From the NCBI GenBank assembly GCA_965220385.1, contig OZ244825.1, positions 6,262,001 through 6,326,000 on the forward strand: a stretch of 64,000 bases of DNA, in the 5' to 3' direction. This document shows, piece by piece, positions 15,852 to 25,393 of this stretch. Both the position numbers and the translations under genes were made by a program. Below the pieces are notes generated by a model, which was not told where the DNA came from, searched no databases, and saw only the letters and a list, made by a program, of their open reading frames with translations. Position 1 is the stretch's first letter. Each line of letters starts with the position of its first letter. The DNA is from PCPOR2b sp965220385 (lineage in GTDB: Bacteria > Poribacteria > WGA-4E > PCPOR2b).

Positions 15852-16079
15852 ATGGTGTGCGATATTTGTGGAAAGTCGGGTGCGCGTCAACGTTACATTT
15901 CGCGGAGTTATGGGGCAGGAGAATCTCTGCTTGTCATCGAAGGTGTGCCCGTGATAAGCTGCCCTCATTGTGGTGAGAGCTATCTGACAGCACATACACT
16001 ACATGAAATTGAGCGAATTAAGCGTCAGCGAGAAGGGGTTGCGGCTAAACGCCCCGTAGCGGTCGCTGCTTTTGCATAA
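15852..16079 (+). CDS. YgiT-type zinc finger protein
   Basis: 75 residues with two zinc knuckles, CDICGKSG (residues 3-10) and CPHCGESYLTA (about 37-47), the zinc-binding N-domain of MqsA/YgiT antitoxins. It lacks the C-terminal HTH of full MqsA. Such short proteins normally pair with a RelE-like or DUF4258 toxin, but none is next to it; instead it directly follows the DUF433/DUF5615 pair. Confidence 0.82.
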   Translation: MVCDICGKSGARQRYISRSYGAGESLLVIEGVPVISCPHCGESYLTAHTLHEIERIKRQREGVAAKRPVAVAAFA

Positions 16080-16110
16080 CCTGCGAAGAAGTCCAGCCTA
16101 AGAGAATGTT

Positions 16111-16299
16111 ATGAAAAAGGTTGATGCCGAGATGGATGACGAACTTCGTCCAGAGTACGATTTGAGAGATTTACGGGTGAGAAAGGTTGGATCCAAGAGG
16201 AAGGGTTTTAGGGGACGATCTATCCAGTTAGAACCGGATAGCACTAACGAGTCCAGAATGGGTGAGGGTGCTTATACAAGCATCAGGCCCGCATATTAA
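16111..16299 (+). CDS. Short antitoxin-like protein, probably C-terminally degraded
   Basis: 62 residues: MKKVDAEMDDELRPEYDLRD, then a basic stretch and SIQLEPDS. The 'DELRPEYDL...G...I.LEPD' layout resembles a group of small antitoxin-like proteins in which the LEPD motif leads into a conserved VNEAL helix. Here the sequence after LEPD diverges (STNESRMGEG...), which suggests the natural C-terminus has been lost. It may be the remnant of another toxin-antitoxin pair in this cluster. Assignment is from memory of the pattern. Confidence 0.45.
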   Translation: MKKVDAEMDDELRPEYDLRDLRVRKVGSKRKGFRGRSIQLEPDSTNESRMGEGAYTSIRPAY

Positions 16300-16317
16300 A
16301 TAACAAGGAGATACATT

Positions 16318-17190
16318 ATGCACTTGACAGAGGCTCAGATTTCTTCGTTCCACGAGGACGGTTACTTACGGTTGGAAAATGTACTGGATACGGACGACCT
16401 ACAGCCAGTCATTGACGAGTACTCCGATATTATTGACAAACGTGCACAGAAGTTGTACACCGAGGGAAAGGTGAGTTCGCTGCATGAGGACGAACCGTTC
16501 ACGCGGCGCCTGCTGCTTCTGGCGAAGGAGGTTCCAGAAGTCGCGGGTAATCTGGATATTATGCAGGAACGCGGCGAGGCGACCTTCAACTTCCTGAAAA
16601 ACCCGAAGATTCTGGACGTGGCAGAATCGCTCTGCGGTTCAGAGATTGTGTGTAATCCCATCCAGCACATTCGGGCGGTTCTGCCGCACCGTGCGACCGG
16701 CGGGTCCCCGACCCACTTCCATCAGGATATCGGCGTGTGTTGGCCCGATACAGATCAATACTTTATGCTGACTGTCTGGGTGCCTGTCGTAGACGCGACG
16801 TTGGAGAACGGTTGTCTGGCGGTGCTGCCCGGCAGCCACAAATATGGTCTCCGGCAACACGCGTATACACCCGGATTGAACGTACCTGAGGAAGAACGTC
16901 CACCGATCCAATCTAAGCCGCTGCCCGTACCCGCTGGTGGACTTATCCTGTTCCACAACTACACGCTGCATCACGCGCTCCCCAACGAGTCGGACGAGGT
17001 CCGTTGGAGTTTTGACCTGCGCTATCACGATGCCTATATGCCATCGGGCCGTCCCTTCTATCCGACATTCCTTATGCGCAGCAAGTTCCGTCCAGATGCG
17101 TTGCAGACTGATTATAAGACATGGTGTGACCGGTGGGAGTTTGCACTGATGGCAGGGAAAGACGCCGTGCGTTATCGCTGGAAACGGTAA
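16318..17190 (+). CDS. Phytanoyl-CoA dioxygenase (PhyH) family protein
   Basis: 290 residues; AAGGAG lies 10 bases before the ATG. The 2-oxoglutarate/Fe(II) site is visible: HFHQD gives His135 and Asp137, the distal His is in LHHALPNES (about 218-219), and RWSFDLRY supplies the 2-oxoglutarate-binding Arg. The GCLAVLPGSHKYG stretch (about 160-173) is also typical. Predicted to hydroxylate an unknown small organic substrate. PhyH genes are strongly expanded in Poribacteria-like genomes; another lies at 40967-41761. It stands as a single gene between the toxin cluster and glutamate dehydrogenase. Confidence 0.9.
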   Translation: MHLTEAQISSFHEDGYLRLENVLDTDDLQPVIDEYSDIIDKRAQKLYTEGKVSSLHEDEPFTRRLLLLAKEVPEVAGNLDIMQERGEATFNFLKNPKILDVAESLCGSEIVCNPIQHIRAVLPHRATGGSPTHFHQDIGVCWPDTDQYFMLTVWVPVVDATLENGCLAVLPGSHKYGLRQHAYTPGLNVPEEERPPIQSKPLPVPAGGLILFHNYTLHHALPNESDEVRWSFDLRYHDAYMPSGRPFYPTFLMRSKFRPDALQTDYKTWCDRWEFALMAGKDAVRYRWKR

Positions 17191-17229
17191 ATTTTCGCGT
17201 TACGAAGGTGTATCGGGACTTGGAACCGA

Positions 17230-17285
17230 GTAGGTCGAGATTCATATCTCGACACCGCAATGTCGATTTTGGAAAATCGACCTAC
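17230..17285. repeat. Compound palindromic repeat (GTAGGTCGAGATT family, copy 2)
   Basis: Two adjacent hairpins: GTCGAGATTCATATCTCGAC (17233-17252) and GTCGATTTT-GG-AAAATCGAC (17262-17281). The whole is bounded by GTAGGTCGA at 17230 and TCGACCTAC ending at 17285. The first hairpin matches the repeat at 3795-3818. Confidence 0.65.
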
Positions 17286-17324
17286 AACTACATTCCTTAG
17301 ATTCTTATAAGGGGAGCAGTATAA

Positions 17325-18740
17325 ATGCCGCCAGAGGATTCGTTTTTTCAACAGGTCAACCTCAACTTTGACAGAGCCGCTCAGTTTACCGACTACCCGC
17401 CCGGTCTACTTGAGCAGGTCAAAATCTGCAACAGTGTCTGTCATATGACATTTCCACTCGAAAGGGATGATGGAGAGATCGAAGTCATCCACGCGTGGCG
17501 AGCGGAACATAGTCATCACAAACAGCCGACAAAAGGTGGAGTCCGCTACAGCACGTTGGTCAATGAGGATGAGGTGATCGCACTCGCCGCCCTGATGACA
17601 TACAAATGTACCATCGTTGATGTGCCATTCGGCGGGGCGAAAGGGGGCGTTCAGATCAATACCAAGAACTACTCCACCGCGGAATTGGAACGCATCACCC
17701 GTCGCTATACGTACGAACTGATTCAGAAGAATTTCATCGGTCCGGGCATAGACGTTCCCGCTCCCGACTACGGTACCGGCGAGCGCGAAATGGCATGGAT
17801 CGCCGACACCTATAAATCATTCACTCCAGACAAGTTGGAGGGATTGGCATGTGTGACGGGGAAGCCGATGGAACTGGGCGGCATTCAAGGGCGGACAGCC
17901 GCGACGGGTAGGGGCGTGTATTTCGGCATCCGGGAGGCGTGCGGTTTCTCGGAGGATATGGAAGCGCTCGGATTGACGCCGGGCTTGGAGGGTAAATCGG
18001 TTGTCATTCAAGGGTTTGGTAACGTCGGGTACCACAGCGCCAAATTCTTGGAAAAAGGTGGGGCGCTGATTGTGGGATTAGCGGACATGACCGGCGCCAT
18101 CTACAATCCGAAAGGGTTCGGAGTTGAGGAGATCTTCCAACATCGAACCGAAAAGGATTCCCTTCTCGATTTTCCCGGGGCGACCAATCTCCCAACCTTA
18201 GCTGACATCCTTGAACAGGAATGTGACATTCTCATCCCTGCGGCGCTCGAAAATCAGATTACCGGCGAGAACGCCTCTCGAATCAAAGCCAAAATTGTTG
18301 CGGAGGCTGCAAACGGTCCTACAACCCCCGAAGCAGATGAGATCCTCAAGGCGAAAGGGGTATGGGTTATTCCCGACGTGTACCTGAACGCGGGGGGCGT
18401 TACCATCTCCTATTTTGAGTGGCTCAAGAATCTTTCGCATGTACGGTTCGGTCAGTTGGAAAGACGTTTTGAGGAAAATAGGGACAGGAACCTGTTGAAG
18501 GCGATGGAGGACGTGTCGGGGCAGCGGTTCTCAAAAACAGAGCGGGATCGGTTGGCGCATGGTGCGACGGAAGAGGATTTGGTGGATGCCGCACTTGAGG
18601 AAACAATGGTGACCGCATACGATGAAATTAGAAGGGAATCAGAGGCACTTGGAGAAGCGGCGGACTTGAGGACGGCGGCGATGGTCCTCGCTATCCATAA
18701 GGTTGCTGGATCTTATATACAGTTAGGGATCTTTCCGTAG
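17325..18740 (+). CDS. gdhA: Glutamate dehydrogenase (Glu/Leu/Phe/Val family)
   Basis: 471 residues. The substrate domain shows KGGVRYS, then TYKCTIVDVPFGGAKGGV with the catalytic-region Lys residues and GPGIDVPAPDYGTGEREMAW (Asp for catalysis). The nucleotide domain has QGFGNVGYHSAKFL (GxGxxG) and NGPTTPEAD. It interconverts glutamate and 2-oxoglutarate plus ammonia in the cytoplasm. It is somewhat longer than the usual 410-450 residues, with extra length near residues 385-440 (around RFEENRDRNLLKAMED). Nucleotide preference cannot be fixed by eye. GGGGAG precedes the start; single gene. Confidence 0.92.
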   Translation: MPPEDSFFQQVNLNFDRAAQFTDYPPGLLEQVKICNSVCHMTFPLERDDGEIEVIHAWRAEHSHHKQPTKGGVRYSTLVNEDEVIALAALMTYKCTIVDVPFGGAKGGVQINTKNYSTAELERITRRYTYELIQKNFIGPGIDVPAPDYGTGEREMAWIADTYKSFTPDKLEGLACVTGKPMELGGIQGRTAATGRGVYFGIREACGFSEDMEALGLTPGLEGKSVVIQGFGNVGYHSAKFLEKGGALIVGLADMTGAIYNPKGFGVEEIFQHRTEKDSLLDFPGATNLPTLADILEQECDILIPAALENQITGENASRIKAKIVAEAANGPTTPEADEILKAKGVWVIPDVYLNAGGVTISYFEWLKNLSHVRFGQLERRFEENRDRNLLKAMEDVSGQRFSKTERDRLAHGATEEDLVDAALEETMVTAYDEIRRESEALGEAADLRTAAMVLAIHKVAGSYIQLGIFP

Positions 18741-18787
18741 TACACCTAACTGTGGAAAGGGGATCCAACACCGCTTCAACCCAAATT

Positions 18788-19630
18788 TTATAGTATACTT
18801 CGTTCAGGCACAAAGCCCAGCTCTTCCTCGATTCGGCTGATCTCGTACACCGGATCTCTCTCATGTCCGGGACGTGTGTAGTGGGAGAGATCTATCCGGT
18901 CGGCGTCCGCGCCGTACCACCCACGGATAATTTCGGGAACGGTATCCTCGACGCAGGCTTGGGTCCCCACCGCGTTCAGGATGCGAACCCCCGGTTTATG
19001 CGAGGCTTCTGCGGCAAGCGTCAGACAGCGAACCGTGTCGCTGAGGTACATGTACGAAATCGTTCCCATTGACCACTGCCCTACTGGTCCCGCCTTTCTG
19101 GGTGTCAACTCACGATCGTCGGGCGCGATGCTTGCCAAACGGATATTGATAAAGTCCAGATCCTCGTTCTGGCGTGCGAGATAGCGCGAGGTCTCCTCCA
19201 TCATATACTTCGAGAAGCCGTATCCCACCCGATCCAGACACGGGTGTTCATCGGGCATCGGTAACTGTAACGGTCTGAACAGGGGAGACTGCATTCCGAC
19301 CGCCGCAATCGAACTGGCGAGCACAAACTTTTTGCAGCCGCCGTCTATGAAATGCCGCACCAGTTGGTATGTCCCCATAACATTGACCCGGAGCAGTTCC
19401 TCCTCGGTCCCACCGCCCGTTACCGCCGCAAGGTGAACCACGACATCAACCGCGTGTGGGTCTATTCTTCGTAGGTCGTCGGGCGATGTAAAGTCCCCTT
19501 GAATCGCCGTCACACCCGCTACCTCTGTTTTCTGCCGGGAGATACAGAAAACTTCGTGGTCCTTCGCGGTTGATTCAGCGAGTGCCTGTCCGATAAATCC
19601 GCTGGTGCCGGTGATTAGTATTCCGCTCAT
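18788..19630 (-). CDS. NAD-dependent epimerase/dehydratase (extended SDR)
   Basis: 280 residues. Start at 19630 (MSGILITG) is chosen for AAGGAGG 9 bases upstream rather than the longer frame to 19672. Nucleotide motif TGTSGFIGQAL (GxxGxxG), active-site Ser/Tyr/Lys pattern with ASSIAAVG and YGFSKYMME. Likely acts on a nucleotide sugar or related compound. It follows the MDR dehydrogenase on the same strand with a 42-base gap, so the two probably act in one pathway. Confidence 0.85.
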   Translation of the reverse strand: MSGILITGTSGFIGQALAESTAKDHEVFCISRQKTEVAGVTAIQGDFTSPDDLRRIDPHAVDVVVHLAAVTGGGTEEELLRVNVMGTYQLVRHFIDGGCKKFVLASSIAAVGMQSPLFRPLQLPMPDEHPCLDRVGYGFSKYMMEETSRYLARQNEDLDFINIRLASIAPDDRELTPRKAGPVGQWSMGTISYMYLSDTVRCLTLAAEASHKPGVRILNAVGTQACVEDTVPEIIRGWYGADADRIDLSHYTRPGHERDPVYEISRIEEELGFVPERSIL

Positions 19631-19672
19631 TCTACGTTTCCTCCTTCCGAACGCATCCGTGCGGGACAACAA

Positions 19673-20689
19673 TTATTCTTCCGACCATCGTATGACCGCG
19701 CCGACCACATCCTTGGCATTGTCTTTATTGATAGCATCGTACAGGGCTGGCGAATCCTCCGCGTCAACGCGATGTGTAATCGTGTGGTGCCACGGTAGGA
19801 CGCCCGTCGCCATACTCTTGAGCACAGCGCGTCGGCAGGGCGCGAAGCCGTCGTCACACGGATAGAACATGGTCAACCGTTTGCCGTGGGGCGGCGCAAA
19901 TTGGTAGGAGAGCGGGTCTGTACCGTAGTGTCCTTGAAGTATGAACTTGCCGTGCCGCCGACACAATTCAATCGCTGGATCGACACACGCGGGAATGCCG
20001 GTGGATTCAAAGACCACATCGGCACCGTCAGGCGCGATCTTTTGTAGCTCCTCCACCACGTTTTGAGTGGAACCGTTGATTAGGTAATCCGCCCCAAGTT
20101 TTTGCGCCACCTCCAACCTGTTCTGTGCGAGATCAATGGCAACGACGACGCAGCCCCGATGGCTACAAGCAGCCATGACCCCCAATCCGACCAATCCTGC
20201 GCCGTAGACTGCGACAACGTCCCCCATCCGCGGGTTCGCCATGTCAACGCCGTTCAAGCCGACCGCCGGCATCACAAACAGGCTCGCAGCGTCAGCGGGA
20301 ACATCGTCGGGCAGCAGTTCCAAGCCGTGCGTTGTCCCCGGATTAATAAGGGCAGCAGAGCAGTGGACACCGGACGCGGCTGAAACCTCCCGTCCATCGG
20401 ATAGCTGCATCCCCTCCCGGTTATCGCGGTAATAGACTTTATCGCCGGCTTTGAACGCATCGACCTTGGCGCCGGCGTACTCAACGACACCGACCCCTTG
20501 ATAGCCGGTGCATAGTGGATACTCGCCCCAAGTCGGTATTTTGTTGCGAATCAGGGCAAACTCGGTCCCAATGCTAACCCCGCTGTACAGCGATCGTATC
20601 AGGAGGTGTTCCTGTCCGGGATCAGGCAGGGTGACATCAGCGTAACTAAAGTTCTGATTTTCGTCGCAGACAAGTGCTTTGGCTTGCAT
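19673..20689 (-). CDS. MDR-family zinc-binding dehydrogenase
   Basis: 338 residues of the medium-chain dehydrogenase fold: N-terminal GroES-like domain (SLYSGVSIGTEF, GYQGVGVVEYAG), Rossmann motif VAVYGAGLVGLGVMA near residue 162. The usual catalytic Cys-Gly-x-Asp is replaced by Ser-Ile-Gly-Thr-Glu and no structural four-Cys zinc lobe is seen, a pattern found in a sub-group of MDR enzymes with altered zinc use. Substrate unknown. First gene of a two-gene operon with the downstream epimerase. Confidence 0.8.
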   Translation of the reverse strand: MQAKALVCDENQNFSYADVTLPDPGQEHLLIRSLYSGVSIGTEFALIRNKIPTWGEYPLCTGYQGVGVVEYAGAKVDAFKAGDKVYYRDNREGMQLSDGREVSAASGVHCSAALINPGTTHGLELLPDDVPADAASLFVMPAVGLNGVDMANPRMGDVVAVYGAGLVGLGVMAACSHRGCVVVAIDLAQNRLEVAQKLGADYLINGSTQNVVEELQKIAPDGADVVFESTGIPACVDPAIELCRRHGKFILQGHYGTDPLSYQFAPPHGKRLTMFYPCDDGFAPCRRAVLKSMATGVLPWHHTITHRVDAEDSPALYDAINKDNAKDVVGAVIRWSEE

Positions 20690-20773
20690 TTTTCTACACC
20701 TCGTGTTCAGACATTTGGGTGTCGAGTTATGAATCTTGGTCGATTCGTGCTGTTGATATTTAACAGATGGAAC

Positions 20774-23700
20774 TCAAAAACGCGGCAGCTTATGCGTCAC
20801 ACGCCGCGTATTGTATTCGAGCTGATAGCGAAGATGCTCTGGGGTCTCTGGATACTTTTCCGCGTTGGGATACGGGTAGGTGGACATGCCGTGAAATGGC
20901 AGCGGCCCAACCGTCTGCGAAGTTAGCGTATTGATGTCGCCATCCTTGTCCCATCCATCGCTGTAGAGGATAAAATCCCGCTTCCAACCCGTTTCCAACG
21001 GCGGCAATCCCTCCGCATTAAACTCGACTGTCATCTCGTCCCCCGCATTTAGGATGACATACATATCGTCAATTTCTTTGAGTAAGGATGTTACTTCCCC
21101 GTACCGTGTGTAATGTCCTGCCAGATCGCGCCACTGTCCCGCCGTTTCAACCTCATTGTAATCGAATAGATGCGGTCCGTGTGGGGTTGGACGATACATC
21201 TTGGAAAAGCCGCGATAGTGGAGATCTGCGTGAGTCGGAGACAACCTCGTGACACGCATCGGCACATCATCTCCGCCAATAGCGAAAAACGCCGCATCCC
21301 AGTAAATTTGCATATCGGTCGCGATCTTGACCTGCCGATCGTCCGAAAGGAATTTGCCCGTCAGATCGATGCAGATGGTTTTATTCTTTCCCGCCGGTAT
21401 GCCGATGGGGTTGATGACCGTCTGCCACTTTCCGTCCTCATCGCGAACCTGTAGGTAAGGAAAAGCGGGGTTAATTGACGGATTCTGCGAAAGCGAAAGA
21501 TTGATGCTGGTATCTGTTGGGAAGATCCAGCCGGTAAGGAACAGGGTAAGCCCTTGGTCATCAGGTACATCTCCTAAATCGAGCACGATGAAGTGGGGAT
21601 CAACGACGCCTTGGAACACACCCGGCTCATGCTCGGCCGCGTAGCGATAATCGACCGCTTTGAGCGCATCGGAGATATCGTGTCCATGGTGATCGAGGGC
21701 GATGCGCGGGTAATGAACCTCTTTCGCCGTGTAGATCTTGAACTTTGGAAACGGTGGAGGTGTATATCTCTCATCGGTGAAGATTTCTGTGCCGGCGGGG
21801 TGGTCTACGACCAGCAGCTTGACCAGATCAAAATAGGCGGTTTCCCACAACTCCTCCGTAACCTGAATCGAATAGCTGTCCCCTTTTGGCTTCATCAGTT
21901 CACCGGGAATCTTGACGTAATCCGCGGTTTCAGCAGCCGCGAGGAAACCCATCGGCGTGACCATCCCCAACGGGCTGCGCCACAAGAGATCCGTTACAAA
22001 CTGATAACCACTACCGTCATAGACGTAGAGGAATGGACATGACCCCTTCAACACCTGTTTTTCAAGGATGCGCTGATTCGATTTGGGTTGGATGACATTT
22101 TGCGGGACCCCGTTTGTCCAGACAACCCGTAGCACGTCCGCCTGCTTCTCTTTCCCCAAACCGAAATGTGTTAGCGGAGTTGTGACATATTTCATCTGAT
22201 AAAGCTCGCCTGCCTTGAGCTCCACCTTTGCGCCGAAGCCGTCGATATTGTTCTTATTGTTTCCGGCGTCGACGCCTTCCAGTTTCACTGCCAACCAACT
22301 ATTTTGGTCTCCGCCCTCGTTGCGCAGCACCATAACTCCGCCATTCGCGTCAATTAGGAAGAGGTCGAGGTCGCCGTCGTTGTCGTAATCGCCGACTGCC
22401 CCATCACCGCCGCTCTGAATTGTCTCTGGCAAGAGATGTGATGTATCGGTGAAACGTCCCGTCCCATCGTTCCGAAACAGGAAAGCGCCGCGACCATAGG
22501 CTTCTTGCGGTTCACCAAGAAACCATAAATCCAACCAACCGTCGTTGTCATAATCGAGGAAATGGGCATCTGAACCACGTACCTCCTTGGCATTGTTTAT
22601 TACGCCTTCATGCGAACGTGCGTCGTGGACAAAAGTGCCATCGCCGCGGTTTCTATAAAGCTGATGGGACGTTTTGCCGTCGGTAGCCAGAAACAGGTCA
22701 GTATCACCATCGTTATCGTAATCGCCGACCGTGACCGCCGTGAAGGCGTGGTTTTGGGGCATTCCTATCTCATCGATCAACGCCTGCATCTTTCCTTGGC
22801 GCAGGTTTGTGAACAGTGTACAGCCCATCGGATCGTTTACGATAAACAGATCTATATCGCCGTCATCGTCGAAATCAGCGAGTGCTGCATCCTGTGCGCC
22901 GGGCTGTTCCACTGGAATAAAGGTCTGATCGCTAACGTCACTGAAAACACTGTCGGCATTGTTGCGATACATCTCCACCCGGTCGCCGGTTGTGAACAGA
23001 TCCAGATCTCCGTCATGATCATAGTCAACGAATAGAACTACCTCTCCCCCTTGTTGCTCTGAATCCTGATCCGGTTGGGTGCTGGCTAAGCCTGTCATCT
23101 CGGTGAAATTGCCTTCACCATCATTGCGAAGAAGGGCAAGCCCCCCGTCTCCGGACAGACAGAGATCCGGGGCGCCATCCTTATCAATATCCGCAAAGGC
23201 AGCGGCGGATCCGCGATCTCCGATTGTTGGGATGGGAACAAATGCCCCACTATCATTCTGAAATAGATTGGGAACAGCGTCTAAAGCAGCGTGCGCGGTG
23301 TACAGGTCGAGATCGCCATCGTTATCGTAGTCTGTTAGCAAAATTGTGGAACGCTTGCCGTTCAGGCTTCCAAGTCCGACCTCCTGAGTCGCATCGACAA
23401 AGTTGATTCCGACTGCCGGTGTCCGCTTCGCTTCTACTCGCCCCCTGAATCCAGAGCTGAATTCCTCGATCGGATGCCCCAAGATGTTCGTCACCAGCTC
23501 GCCGATCCCCTGTTGATAGCGGGGACTCCGCTTCTGAACGTTCTCGAAAATCTGAATGTATCGGGCTGCCCCTTTAATGTCGTTTTGGTCTATCAAGAGC
23601 AGTCCCTGTGTCAGATACTTCAGAAACTCTTCATCGGCGTCCCATAGCAGCGCATTTAACTCCATACAGATCCGTTCCGCTTCCTCAGTCTGCCCTCGTC

Positions 23701-24280
23701 GCAACAGTGTATTTGCCAATTTAAGCAGTACCACCACATTCGCCGGGGTTCGCTCACGCAACGCTTGTAGATGAAAAATTGACGCATCCATCGCCTCCGG
23801 GTCATTCCGCTGACTCAGATAGTGACGTGCCAACTTATATCGCACTTCAAGATCGTCTGGCGCAAGTTTCACCGCCTCTTGGATCGCTGCAACCGCTTCC
23901 GCTGTGCTGCTCTGCGACTGATAGATCTCCGCCAAAATAAAGTACAGTTGGCTGTCCATCGGTTCAACTTCAAGCCCACGTTTGACCCACGTTTCCGCTT
24001 CCTCGCGCTGCTTGAGACGTAAGTATGCGACGGCGAGATTGCCGTAACCGATTGACTCATCCGGCACAAGGTCTATCAACCCCTGAAACTGCTCAATCGC
24101 TTGATCTGGTTGAGATTCTTCGAGATATGCCAATCCAAGATTTTGGTGGCGGATTGCAGCCGAGATGATCTCGTCGGCAGACGGCTGGGAGTAGACAACT
24201 GAGGTGTAGATAAAAAGTAAAACGAGAAGCGTGAAACGGGATAAGGGGAGTTTCATACGTTTAGGAATATGGAAGCTCAT
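20774..24280 (-). CDS. Large secreted TPR-FG-GAP/VCBS-ASPIC/UnbV protein
   Basis: 1168 residues. A signal peptide occupies about residues 9-32 (LSRFTLLVLLFIYTSVVYS). Residues about 38-255 are TPR units (HQNLGLAYLEESQPDQAIE and similar). Residues about 290-690 carry many calcium-binding FG-GAP/VCBS units (DYDNDGDLDL repeated at least nine times). An ASPIC/UnbV domain follows (about 700-765), then about 400 residues of unassigned beta-rich sequence starting GSCPFLYVYDGSGYQFVTDL. Probably a periplasmic or surface protein for polymer or protein binding. A shorter relative lacking the TPR and C-terminal parts is at 38219-39880. An alternative start is Met 24256. Confidence 0.85.
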   Translation of the reverse strand: MSFHIPKRMKLPLSRFTLLVLLFIYTSVVYSQPSADEIISAAIRHQNLGLAYLEESQPDQAIEQFQGLIDLVPDESIGYGNLAVAYLRLKQREEAETWVKRGLEVEPMDSQLYFILAEIYQSQSSTAEAVAAIQEAVKLAPDDLEVRYKLARHYLSQRNDPEAMDASIFHLQALRERTPANVVVLLKLANTLLRRGQTEEAERICMELNALLWDADEEFLKYLTQGLLLIDQNDIKGAARYIQIFENVQKRSPRYQQGIGELVTNILGHPIEEFSSGFRGRVEAKRTPAVGINFVDATQEVGLGSLNGKRSTILLTDYDNDGDLDLYTAHAALDAVPNLFQNDSGAFVPIPTIGDRGSAAAFADIDKDGAPDLCLSGDGGLALLRNDGEGNFTEMTGLASTQPDQDSEQQGGEVVLFVDYDHDGDLDLFTTGDRVEMYRNNADSVFSDVSDQTFIPVEQPGAQDAALADFDDDGDIDLFIVNDPMGCTLFTNLRQGKMQALIDEIGMPQNHAFTAVTVGDYDNDGDTDLFLATDGKTSHQLYRNRGDGTFVHDARSHEGVINNAKEVRGSDAHFLDYDNDGWLDLWFLGEPQEAYGRGAFLFRNDGTGRFTDTSHLLPETIQSGGDGAVGDYDNDGDLDLFLIDANGGVMVLRNEGGDQNSWLAVKLEGVDAGNNKNNIDGFGAKVELKAGELYQMKYVTTPLTHFGLGKEKQADVLRVVWTNGVPQNVIQPKSNQRILEKQVLKGSCPFLYVYDGSGYQFVTDLLWRSPLGMVTPMGFLAAAETADYVKIPGELMKPKGDSYSIQVTEELWETAYFDLVKLLVVDHPAGTEIFTDERYTPPPFPKFKIYTAKEVHYPRIALDHHGHDISDALKAVDYRYAAEHEPGVFQGVVDPHFIVLDLGDVPDDQGLTLFLTGWIFPTDTSINLSLSQNPSINPAFPYLQVRDEDGKWQTVINPIGIPAGKNKTICIDLTGKFLSDDRQVKIATDMQIYWDAAFFAIGGDDVPMRVTRLSPTHADLHYRGFSKMYRPTPHGPHLFDYNEVETAGQWRDLAGHYTRYGEVTSLLKEIDDMYVILNAGDEMTVEFNAEGLPPLETGWKRDFILYSDGWDKDGDINTLTSQTVGPLPFHGMSTYPYPNAEKYPETPEHLRYQLEYNTRRVTHKLPRF

Positions 24281-24355
24281 ATCTCTATGGTCTGAAGGGG
24301 ATGCTGGTTTGTGTTGATAAGGCTATAAACATGAGCTGCTTTGAGACACTACATT

Positions 24356-25393
24356 CTATCTGCCTTCCAATTCAGCGCGGACAATGCGTGTTCCAGCGAC
24401 GAGGTTTTGCAGCTTCAAACAGGATAACCAACGTGGAAGTTGAAAGAACCCACAATCAGGCGAAATGCTCAATCGTTCGGGAGGACAGTGTTGCAAGACT
24501 TGACGGATGCGATCGGCGATCTCTTCAGGCGGTTCATTCCAAAAACTCTTGATGTCCACGACGCCTGCCATAAAGTCAAACTGTCCCTCGAATCGACTGT
24601 AGATGTCGTGTTCAACCATCTCACGGTTGGCGAATTCCATCGACAGGCAATCGACGTTCATCTCCAGCAGGGCTGGGAACATCCAGTCATAGCGGCGTTT
24701 ACCGCGGGGACGTGACCCCAAATTGCCGAAGCAGATGTGCAGGTTCTTTCGGACCGAGACCCCATCCAGCGCGCGGTTGAGGAGCGCTACCCAATCTTCA
24801 AGTTTGCCGGGGATGATGCCAAAACTGGGTTCGTCAAGTTGGACTTCGGTACACCCTTCCGCCTCAAGCGCCTTTAATTCTCGGTTAATGACTTCGGCAA
24901 ATTCCCACCCAAGTTCGACACGATCTTTATACGGATCGCCTTCTCGGACTTGGATGTGCATAGTCAGTGTCAGGGGACCGGGGCAACACGCCTTGATTCG
25001 TTGCCCATCGCCAGCGTTTGCCTTCAGGAACTGAAATTCCTCTACAATACCCAAACCTGTTGGGATACTCACTCGATCGGTAAGGTTATAGCGGGGTACG
25101 CTATCGTACGCATACAATCCGGCTTGGCGGAGGACGGGTCGTTCAATCAATCCCTCCATCCGTCCGTAGAAATTCTGCACAAAATACCAACGACGCATTT
25201 CGCCGTCCGTGATAGTGTCGATACCCGCTTCCTTCTGATCCCAGATTGCCAGCCGGACGGCGTCGTCATAAACCTCTCGTTCGTCGGTGGGTCCATATTT
25301 GCCCTCTTTTAGTGCGTCCATCGCCGTCCAGAACCAACCCGGCATTGCGTGAGAGCCGATCACGGTAGTGGGAAGTAATTTTTCATATGACAT
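24356..25393 (-). CDS. MetE C-terminal-like (UROD/MetE fold) methyltransferase
   Basis: 345 residues corresponding to the catalytic half of cobalamin-independent methionine synthase, without its N-terminal half. Visible family parts: TVIGSHAMPG at the N-terminus, DEPSFG (about residue 180), zinc ligands His and Cys in LHICFGN (about 217-219), Glu in SMEFAN (about 247) and Cys in PDCGFFQL (about 312). Predicted zinc-dependent methyl transfer to a thiol; the methyl donor is unknown, and stand-alone homologues act with corrinoid or other donors. GAGGAAA precedes the ATG. Single gene, divergent from the FAH gene. Confidence 0.85.
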   Translation of the reverse strand: MSYEKLLPTTVIGSHAMPGWFWTAMDALKEGKYGPTDEREVYDDAVRLAIWDQKEAGIDTITDGEMRRWYFVQNFYGRMEGLIERPVLRQAGLYAYDSVPRYNLTDRVSIPTGLGIVEEFQFLKANAGDGQRIKACCPGPLTLTMHIQVREGDPYKDRVELGWEFAEVINRELKALEAEGCTEVQLDEPSFGIIPGKLEDWVALLNRALDGVSVRKNLHICFGNLGSRPRGKRRYDWMFPALLEMNVDCLSMEFANREMVEHDIYSRFEGQFDFMAGVVDIKSFWNEPPEEIADRIRQVLQHCPPERLSISPDCGFFQLPRWLSCLKLQNLVAGTRIVRAELEGR

